Positions 57,341-64,000 of a stretch of 64,000 nucleotides of DNA are shown piece after piece. The DNA comes from Echinarachnius parma (lineage: Eukaryota > Echinodermata > Echinoidea > Clypeasteroida > Echinarachniidae), in the NCBI GenBank assembly GCA_037951105.1, contig JBAMJV010009052.1, forward strand, positions 1-64,000, read 5' to 3'. Both the position numbers and the translations under genes were made by a program. Each line of letters starts with the position of its first letter. Positions within the stretch are counted from its first letter, which is position 1. The notes beneath the pieces were generated by a model. It had not been told where the DNA came from. It saw only the letters and a program-made list of their open reading frames with translations, and made no database searches.

Positions 57341-57790
57341 TTAAGCAAAACAAGTTCTCGTCTTCCCAAACCCCCTCCCTCCCCAGCTTCGCCACACACT
57401 ACCATTGAAAGATGTCAAATCTGATTACGTGCAGTTCTTCGCGTAGGATAATTACTACCTGTCATAACTTACATTTGTATCGATCAATGCATGTTCGAGA
57501 TTGTGTATTCAAAATTCTCTGGATCGGACAGAGTGTTCGTGTATGCATGTTTAAGTTTAATAGGTAGGTCTATTATTTAAATGCTATTTTTTATTCAAGA
57601 TTAGATAAGGAAACACGGCATAATATTGCGAGAGATTATATAATTGTATAGCATGAAAATAAAGGCAATGAATTTGTTTAAAGTCTACACTAGATCCAAG
57701 GTGTGCCTATCGTTGAACACAAATGTATACATACAACAGTAGGACGCGATAATAGAATCAACACAATGCTACTCACTTTACGGGTGGATT

Positions 57791-57938
57791 TATAAGCATC
57801 CCTAATTACGAATGCAAATGTACTGAATTGAATGAGTGTCGTTGGTAATAAATGGAGGTGTAGTGAATCCCATTGGTATCGAATGTACTTCAAAGTTCAA
57901 ATAATGTTAATTTTCTTTCTACCTTATACAAAAAACAG
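57791..57938 (+). promoter_or_regulatory. Putative gene 5 promoter and 5'UTR intron
   Basis: TATAAG at 57791, weaker donor-like GTAATA at 57845 and acceptor ending AAAAAACAG at 57938. The layout equals gene 2, though the donor is poorer (GTAATA in place of GTAAGA). Confidence 0.35.
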
Positions 57939-57962
57939 GAACGCAAAAAACATCTTATCGAA

Positions 57963-59741
57963 ATGGCGTCAGGATTTAGCGGTCATCAAGAAGGGAAGTG
58001 TGAAGGCCTGGGGTGTCAGTGCGCGAGCGGTCTGGAGTACTACGTGCAAGAGAAGAAAACATTCTGCGAGGACTGCGCCACCAAGACCGGCAGCGCAAGG
58101 AAAGTGAAGAAGGATGCACTTGCTACGTTCTGTGAGGAGCACGACAAGCCGGTTGAACTGTACTGCCAACACCACGAGAAAGCGCTTTGCCATATATGCG
58201 CCATTAAAGATCATCAGAAACCGTGTCAGCTAGACAATATTCTTACAGTGCTCGCAAACAAGAGAGGCCAACTGTTGAACCTAAAAGCGACATTACAAGA
58301 TAAACACCTGCATTGGAAAGGGTATAGAAATACACTGAGTGAGTGTAGGCAAGGGTCTGAAATGCACATTAAGTTATTAGAAATGGAAGTTCAAGATATC
58401 ATTTCTAAAGAGTTAGTAGGAAGTAGGGATAAAGAAACGCGTGATGCTAAACTGATCAATGACAAGGCAGATGAGGAAATACGGAAGATAACGGAAGAAA
58501 TCAACCAGAAGAGAGAAGCGAGTCTGAAGCAATGTCACGAGGAGGCAGAACAGCATCGACAACATATTGAGATCAGACGACAAGAGTTGCTTGCTAACTT
58601 CATTTCAATAGCCGGCAAGACTCAGACCAAGATAGATGATTTACAGCGCGATACGAGAGATGTCATGAAACGTGTGGATGATGCAGCTGCGAGAGTGGAA
58701 ACACTCCTTGAGGATGATAAGGAACTTTTGAATGGCGCACAACAGCTGATCACATCACTGACTGACACTCTGGGGAAGAAGGCCGATGAAAACGTGGTAG
58801 AGCGCATCACACGCACAGTGAAAATGGTTCGGTTCATTGAGGGGGTGGGAAATGAGAAATACAATGGAAGAATCGGGGGTTATGATGGGAAATGGGAGCG
58901 TAGCTCGGCAGTAGAAATACCGGGTGATATCCACACACCTTTCGTAGTGGGATATACGAGTAACGATAATATTATTATATCAGATGATGCTGAGGACCAC
59001 ACAAACTGCTTCGACCTTAAGGCTGGAACTTCCCGGAGAGTGATCACAAGTGATGGTAAGACATGCATTATTTCATGCGCACTGCTGGATGAGGACACGA
59101 TAGTGTGCGGTAAATACATGAACGACTGTACTGGTGACAGCTTGCCTGGATGCATCAGCCTGTATAACAAGGAGTGGGAGCTGATCCGAGATATCACGTT
59201 ACCAAGAAACACGACGGATGATGCGGCACTGGTAAATATAGCTGTTACTCAGGATGGGATGATCATAGCTGCTGAGCGCGACCAAACATGTTTATACGTT
59301 GTCAGCCCCGATGACGGTTCTATCGTCAGCACGATCATATGTGCAGAGAACATAGGGCTTTTGTGCGGTGTACTCGCCGCAGGTGACATTATCGCGCAAA
59401 CTCTATATAGTAACAAGCTACTAATCATCCACAGGCAGGGAGCGCATAGGGAATTCACGCACAGTGAGCAGATCCTCAATAGTGCCATCGATCCCCTGAC
59501 AGATGATCTGTACGTGGTGTACAGGGAGGAGGGACAGAAGATGGTTGTAATTGATAAGATGTTCGGGGAGGGTTACCAAGAGATATCGAAATGTATCTCG
59601 TTTCCTTTACGTCGTCATGACGATGATGGTAATGACGAGACATTTCTCGCAGCCAGTACCCCTGTGATAACGGCATCAGGGGATATGGTCGTCAGTAACG
59701 GCAGGGATTGCCTCGTATTCAAGAAGAGATTCAATCTGTAA
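57963..59741 (+). CDS. Gene 5: B-box / coiled-coil / beta-propeller protein (TRIM-like)
   Basis: Encodes 592 residues from MASGF; the ATG at 57873 is in frame but lies before the predicted acceptor, so it is not used here. B-box ligands C57, H60, C68, H71, C76, C79, H84 and C88 and the Cys pairs C13/C18 and C35/C38 are all present, with an additional Cys at residue 20. The coiled-coil carries the core KIDDLQRDTRDV. In the propeller the segment after CISFPLRRH is changed to an acidic DDDGND stretch, and the first part of the last segment reads MVVSNGRDC instead of MVVCNGREC. About one residue in five differs from gene 2 over the N-terminus, its positional partner in the duplication. No RING. 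Function inferred as for gene 1. Confidence 0.9.
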   Translation: MASGFSGHQEGKCEGLGCQCASGLEYYVQEKKTFCEDCATKTGSARKVKKDALATFCEEHDKPVELYCQHHEKALCHICAIKDHQKPCQLDNILTVLANKRGQLLNLKATLQDKHLHWKGYRNTLSECRQGSEMHIKLLEMEVQDIISKELVGSRDKETRDAKLINDKADEEIRKITEEINQKREASLKQCHEEAEQHRQHIEIRRQELLANFISIAGKTQTKIDDLQRDTRDVMKRVDDAAARVETLLEDDKELLNGAQQLITSLTDTLGKKADENVVERITRTVKMVRFIEGVGNEKYNGRIGGYDGKWERSSAVEIPGDIHTPFVVGYTSNDNIIISDDAEDHTNCFDLKAGTSRRVITSDGKTCIISCALLDEDTIVCGKYMNDCTGDSLPGCISLYNKEWELIRDITLPRNTTDDAALVNIAVTQDGMIIAAERDQTCLYVVSPDDGSIVSTIICAENIGLLCGVLAAGDIIAQTLYSNKLLIIHRQGAHREFTHSEQILNSAIDPLTDDLYVVYREEGQKMVVIDKMFGEGYQEISKCISFPLRRHDDDGNDETFLAASTPVITASGDMVVSNGRDCLVFKKRFNL

Positions 59742-60465
59742 CTCAATAGGATATAGTTGTATCCCTCTCTGAACAGACGTCAAACTATATTCTATATCTA
59801 AGTCAGTGTAATTGTATTGCTTCCTACTACCCATTGTGTATATTGTTGTTGTGAGTGATGTACAATCAAGCATGGTAGAAACAATGTTCCTTTCATTACC
59901 CCTTTCAAGTATTGTACGTTCCTGCCTGTATACATGGTATTTTCAAACATTCAACTCGATTTAACTATATCGTCAATTGTGTAGACTAGTTGTGCGCACT
60001 GTGCAAATGTGCGCAAGGCGTTCGCAAGATGGATCCGCGCGTCTGATTTACGGACCCGAACTGCCTATAAAGAAATAAAGAGGAATCTTACATGTAATGT
60101 AGGGGCTACAGCATTTATCGGGAAGCAAATATTATAGAAGTTATACCTTATGATGCGTGAACATTCCATCCCATGTCAAATAGTTGAGTTTTGGTAAAGA
60201 GAGTAAAGATTTGGTCAAACTGAATTGTAGTAACTAAAACCTCTACCATTATATTATACACAATAATAAATATAACTCCACCATGTGTGAACAACTCAAT
60301 AGGGCGCTCTCTAAACAATCATATTGTGCATGTGATGTTTTGTTGAAATATTGATAGATAAATAAACTACTAATTGAAAGCCTCTTTTGTAAACTTTTTA
60401 AAAGAATATCGGGCTGGTTCAAAATTATTGAATAATTTTGTTCACCACCATTATTACAAATTCAT
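59742..60465 (+). other. 3' flank of gene 5 with P4 and P1 relics
   Basis: Related to the gene 1 flank rather than to the immediate gene 2 flank: CATTACCCCTTTCAA, GCAAGATGGATCCGCGCG (P4 relic), then the left part of a type P1 element (AGTTGAGTTTTGGTAAAGAG to about 60465) that lacks its right end. Confidence 0.55.
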
Positions 60466-60815
60466 AGAGTTAGGCGCCGTCTACACTGTACAGTATAACA
60501 TTTGTTGATTACAAATTACTTACATTCAAAATTACGTATGAAACTTGGCATTACTCGTCGAGTGCAGCGCCGTGATTTACACGGAACATGAACAGCCATA
60601 TCGTATGATCAAATAAAGCAGTTTGCCCATTGTTAGCATACCAATCCCTAATATGATTTGCATAATATCTCAACTGTCACCTGTAGAAAAACGAGGTTCA
60701 CCGGCCTACAAACAGGGATGTTGTCTCGATTTTATCTTTATTGCGACGATACAGTCCTGTAAAGTTATATGCATTACATTTCGAACTTGGTGATTATTAT
60801 TAAGATGTATTACTA
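60466..60815. other. Ancestral flank, no gene seen
   Basis: GGCGCCGTCTACACTGTACAG and AGCGCCGTGATTTACAC match the gene 1 flank near 7467-7565. Confidence 0.55.
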
Positions 60816-60817
60816 TA

Positions 60818-61832
60818 CAGAGTGAGTCAGAAAAAAATGTCCCATCTTTTAAAAGTTGTCTTGTTTGAAGTATGAACATTTAATCATAGGTTTATGATAT
60901 GTCTTGGTAAAGTTATCCTCCCAGCATATTTCGGTACCCTTTTCATTTAAATCTCTGCACGCATGACTGAACAAAAGACAATCTTTACAAGACTGCAAAA
61001 TCTCACTTGCGCCAAGTGGTTGGGTGAAGAAAAAAACAGTGTTTTGAACATAGACTGTCAGACACACAGAAACACACACACACACACACACACCCACAGT
61101 AAAAATGATTTCATAATGCAGTGTTAACATTTCCCCTTTCTGATTAAGCATTGATTTTTAACAAGATCGCTGAATATTAAAGCGGCAATTCCCTGACAAT
61201 CTTTCCCCTAACCATTCATGTGCACCACCACCACCATCATCATCCTCAAGTGCACATAAATCCAATGTGCTATCTCAATACGTTGGCACAGTAACAATAA
61301 AGATAACATCTAATTGTTTCTGTCTTTTGTTGGTTAACAATGGCAATTTACGATGGATATCTGTGCTTTTGTTGTACTTGCCACCAAAGGGCTTGCCTGA
61401 TTTGGCAGCAGTTAATTATGTTGAGCAGTTGAGCCCTGTTTGAGTAGGACAGGTACTGGAATTATGGTTCGTCTTCAGTTCACCCCGCAACAGAGATCAT
61501 TTTTGGTCACCAAGTATGCAAGAGTGTAAAATAATTGTTGCAAGGGTTATGCCGCCGTTATCCCAATGTTCGGTGTCCCAGCAGTAAAAGTTATAAATTC
61601 TTTCATAATTTGTTTTATTCCTCACCCAGCCACTTGGCGCAAGTGTGATTTTGCAGTCTTCTAAATATTGTCTGATGTTCAGTCATGCGTGCAGAGATTC
61701 AAATGAAAAGGGTACCGAAATATGCTGGGAGGATAACTCTACCAAGACATATCATAAAACCCATGATTAAATGTTCATACTGCAAACAAGACAACTTTTA
61801 AAAGATGGGACATTTTTTTCTGACTCACTCTG
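60818..61832. mobile_element. Non-autonomous TA-flanked transposon with ~210-bp inverted ends
   Basis: CAGAGTGAGTCAGAAAAAAA at the left and TTTTTTTCTGACTCACTCTG at the right are perfect mirrors, and inverted similarity extends about 210 bp inward (ACTTGCGCCAAGTGG / CCACTTGGCGCAAGT). TATA occurs on both sides, consistent with a TA target duplication as in Tc1/mariner. The middle contains a CA microsatellite (about 61070-61092) and CACCACCAC/CATCATCAT repeats but no transposase. The 100-residue - strand frame at 60849-61151 lies inside the inverted repeat. Confidence 0.85.
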
Positions 61833-63960
61833 TATATTCTGCTGCACCACGGTTTATCGCCCTCTGCGACAGCATGTTTTTAATGAAAATACGTTATTAC
61901 ATTGAATACTTTTTTGATGCGAACTTTGATAATAGCTTAAATTATTTCGTTTACTAACCCTAGCGCGTTTGTAGTGTTATAATTATATTACGTTTCACAT
62001 TTGTTCCGTTCCTTGTACAGCAATGCATTTTTCATCATGTTGAATATGTATTTTATGTTTTTGGTGAAAACTGTTTTAGGACTCACATCTACAAAAGCTT
62101 GCATAAAAAAAGCGAATTTGATTAATATCATAGTTCTTTGCTCTAAACTGCAACATTTGTATAATATTGGATGCTTTATCAGATGGTATAGTCAGCTCTT
62201 TTCTACAAGTAATGTTGTTCTAACTTATCTTGTTGCTTCGCTCGTTTCATTTCCAGTACATTACATGTTGATATAGTTCGTTTATTTAATGTATATAGAT
62301 TATGTTACACTTGTTTTTTGCCACGCATGTACTACAACAATACAAAACACTATAAACATGTTCGTATACTTAACCTCTTGATCCCATACTGCTTATATTG
62401 GTTTATGATACGTTGGTTGTTTTATGGTTTATCGGTTCTAATGCGACAATGTATAACTGATAACAACACACATGTATTTAGTGGAAGTTTTTATTATACA
62501 TACATGCCAGATTATTGTTGTATGTTACTTATTGCTAAACTGATGTGCTTGTATAATACCGAATACTTTTAAAGTCCTTTGATAGAGCAATTCAGCCGTG
62601 ATGATGAATATGTTGACTTATATTTTGGTTCGGTTCTTAAATAGTTCATCATCTTTAACTTGATACACATTTTTGGATGAACACGTGTATACAGCAAACT
62701 AGCTCCCTATTGTATGACAGGTTGAACATTTATGTTAAACAAATGTTTATGATAAGCAATCATTTGAAGAAAAAAAAATAACGTTTGATGAATTGTATGT
62801 TTATACTTTCTTTTCTCTTCCCGGCTTCAATTCGTGTATGATATTAATTATATTGTTTTTGTATGATTCATCGGTATTTTGCATCGTATTTTGTGCATAC
62901 AAATAATGTAATTAGATTGAAAACTGTATTGATGGAAACTTTACTATAATTTAAATCGATGACAAGTTGACATTTGTATTATGAATCTTATTTCGCTGCA
63001 TTACTTATGTGTTCTGTGAATACTGCTTTAACTGTTTATTGTTGTATGTTTTGGTTGGTTTTCAGTTTATTTTACAATACATGTTTATGGTATTGAATAT
63101 TTTAAGACCTATTTTGGTGAATACCCCCTAGTTAACTCACATGGACAATATACTATCAATGAGACGAACATGTAAGATATTTCCTGTGTGTGGTTTACTT
63201 TGTATAACCAGTTACAGCAGCTAGTTGATATACAACGGTGCATTTGAAAACGTTGTGTCAGCTGAAATCGATCCCGAAATCGATACATATTTGAAATTTT
63301 ATATATTTAACTTGGTTGCCTGGTATTATTGCATTGTTTGCACCATCTTTCACGAACCGCTATATTGTACTGATTACAAAAGTTATGTGGAATATCATTT
63401 TGGTAAGCACCATTGATTTTGTCAGATCACTATGATTGTAAGTTGTACGTTCCAGTATATTAATTGTCATTTGCAGACATTGACACATATACTTGTTGTG
63501 TATACCATGAACTATGATGTTCACAAACGTCTACTATAAAATAAGTATAATGATTGTTACTAGCCTAATGTGGAAGTGTACGTTCATACATACTGTAGGT
63601 ATTCAAAACAATTGTTCAAGTTTCTAATAAACAATGATTTTATAATCGTCCAGGTTTGAGAAAGATTGAGGAAACAGCTTCAAAACAAATGTAAATTATT
63701 TAGTATGATCTCTTATTTCACCATGTATGCATATTATATGAGATGTGTATACAATCCATTTATTACAATGAATTATGTGTTGCCTTCAAACGAGATGATT
63801 GCGAGTACGTATGCCCAGATACATAGATGTATGCGTGTGCATGTCACTTCTGCTGTAATGAGACTGTGTGACAGAGGGGTCTGTTTCGTTATGTTGAAGT
63901 ACAATGTTCTATTAACTGCTATACAATGAACACAGTGAGTGTTTCACTCTACCTGTTTGT
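61833..63960. other. Ancestral 3' flank after gene 5, no gene seen
   Basis: It follows the order of the gene 1 flank (8460-10500) and includes segments also found after genes 2 and 3 (ACGTGTATACAGCAAACTAGC, AATCGATGACAAGTTGA). Open frames at 62001, 62318, 63225 and 63666 show no domain and are not conserved as proteins in the paralogous flanks. Confidence 0.6.
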
Positions 63961-64000
63961 TAAATGTATATTATTGTATACATATGACATAAACTATAAC

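Larger units (their letters stand above)
37364..59760. repeat. Segmental tandem duplication, copy B
   Basis: This is the counterpart of 1-22260. Differences from copy A: a deletion of about 1.04 kb (A 1697-2737), a 110-bp local tandem duplication (38254-38473), insertions at 47847-49068, 50588-51123, 51992-52405, about 52680-52890 and 57183-57340, an expanded minisatellite at 53797-54300, and absence of the copy-A insertions at 14353 and 17368. Confidence 0.93.

Noticed and set aside
57224..57424. Open frame ending near gene 5 promoter
   Set aside because: It spans the boundary of a TTAA insertion that is absent from copy A.
61070..61092. CA repeat as a gene or regulatory signal
   Set aside because: It is simple microsatellite sequence inside a non-autonomous transposon.

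Overview
This is a eukaryotic (animal) window. It is AT-rich and mostly non-coding, with splice signals, short introns, TATA-like promoters, tRNA-derived SINEs, a decayed LINE and many DNA-transposon derivatives. The gene content (RING-less B-box/coiled-coil/beta-propeller proteins of TRIM type plus a Death-domain exon) and the repeat style (TTAA-flanked MITEs with AGGGG ends, SINE/LINE tails with AAGCGCTTAGAG) suggest a marine deuterostome, most likely an echinoderm. The species cannot be fixed from the sequence alone.

Layout. Five paralogous genes lie head-to-tail, all on the + strand. Gene 1 is at 4805-6583, gene 2 at 20457-22235, gene 3 (Death-domain variant, broken) at 26485-28402, gene 4 at 41353-43131 and gene 5 at 57963-59741. 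Genes 1, 2, 4 and 5 have a single coding exon, encode exactly 592 residues, and start with MASGF right after a short intron in the 5'UTR. Gene 3 lacks the B-box module. A separate upstream exon gives it a Death-like domain, joined by an in-phase intron to the same coiled-coil and propeller, but a deletion of about 32 nt shifts the frame inside the coiled-coil.

Duplication structure. Positions 1-22260 (copy A) match about 37364-59760 (copy B), an offset near 36.5 kb. Up to about 12950/51250 the copies are almost identical; genes 1 and 4 differ at 13 of 592 residues. Beyond that point identity drops, and genes 2 and 5 share only about four residues in five. The 3' flanks of all five genes are also related to each other, so the cluster grew by repeated tandem duplication, probably with unequal crossing-over or gene conversion. 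Between the copies lie gene 3 and a degraded, 5'-truncated LINE (about 33958-37005, - strand).

Mobile elements. The dominant class is short non-autonomous elements inserted in TTAA (piggyBac-like target choice). At least six terminal types are visible, and several insertions can be read against an uninterrupted TTAA or TCGA site in the other copy. There is also a TA-flanked element with about 210-bp terminal inverted repeats (60818-61832), a TTA-flanked Harbinger/Tourist-like MITE (32214-32461), a G/C-capped 1.2-kb insertion (47847-49068), a GACGTC-rich foldback element (2296-2781), a hairpin-rich 1.65-kb insertion present only in copy A (14353-16010), a tRNA-SINE in both copies and a tRNA-like insertion in copy B only. 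No transposase gene was found.

Function. The proteins look like cytoplasmic TRIM-related scaffold or recognition molecules: zinc-binding B-box, oligomerising coiled-coil, and a C-terminal propeller for ligand binding. Tandem expansion, divergence between paralogues and a Death-domain variant would fit an innate-immune role. That role is inference. All comparisons were made by eye without alignment software.
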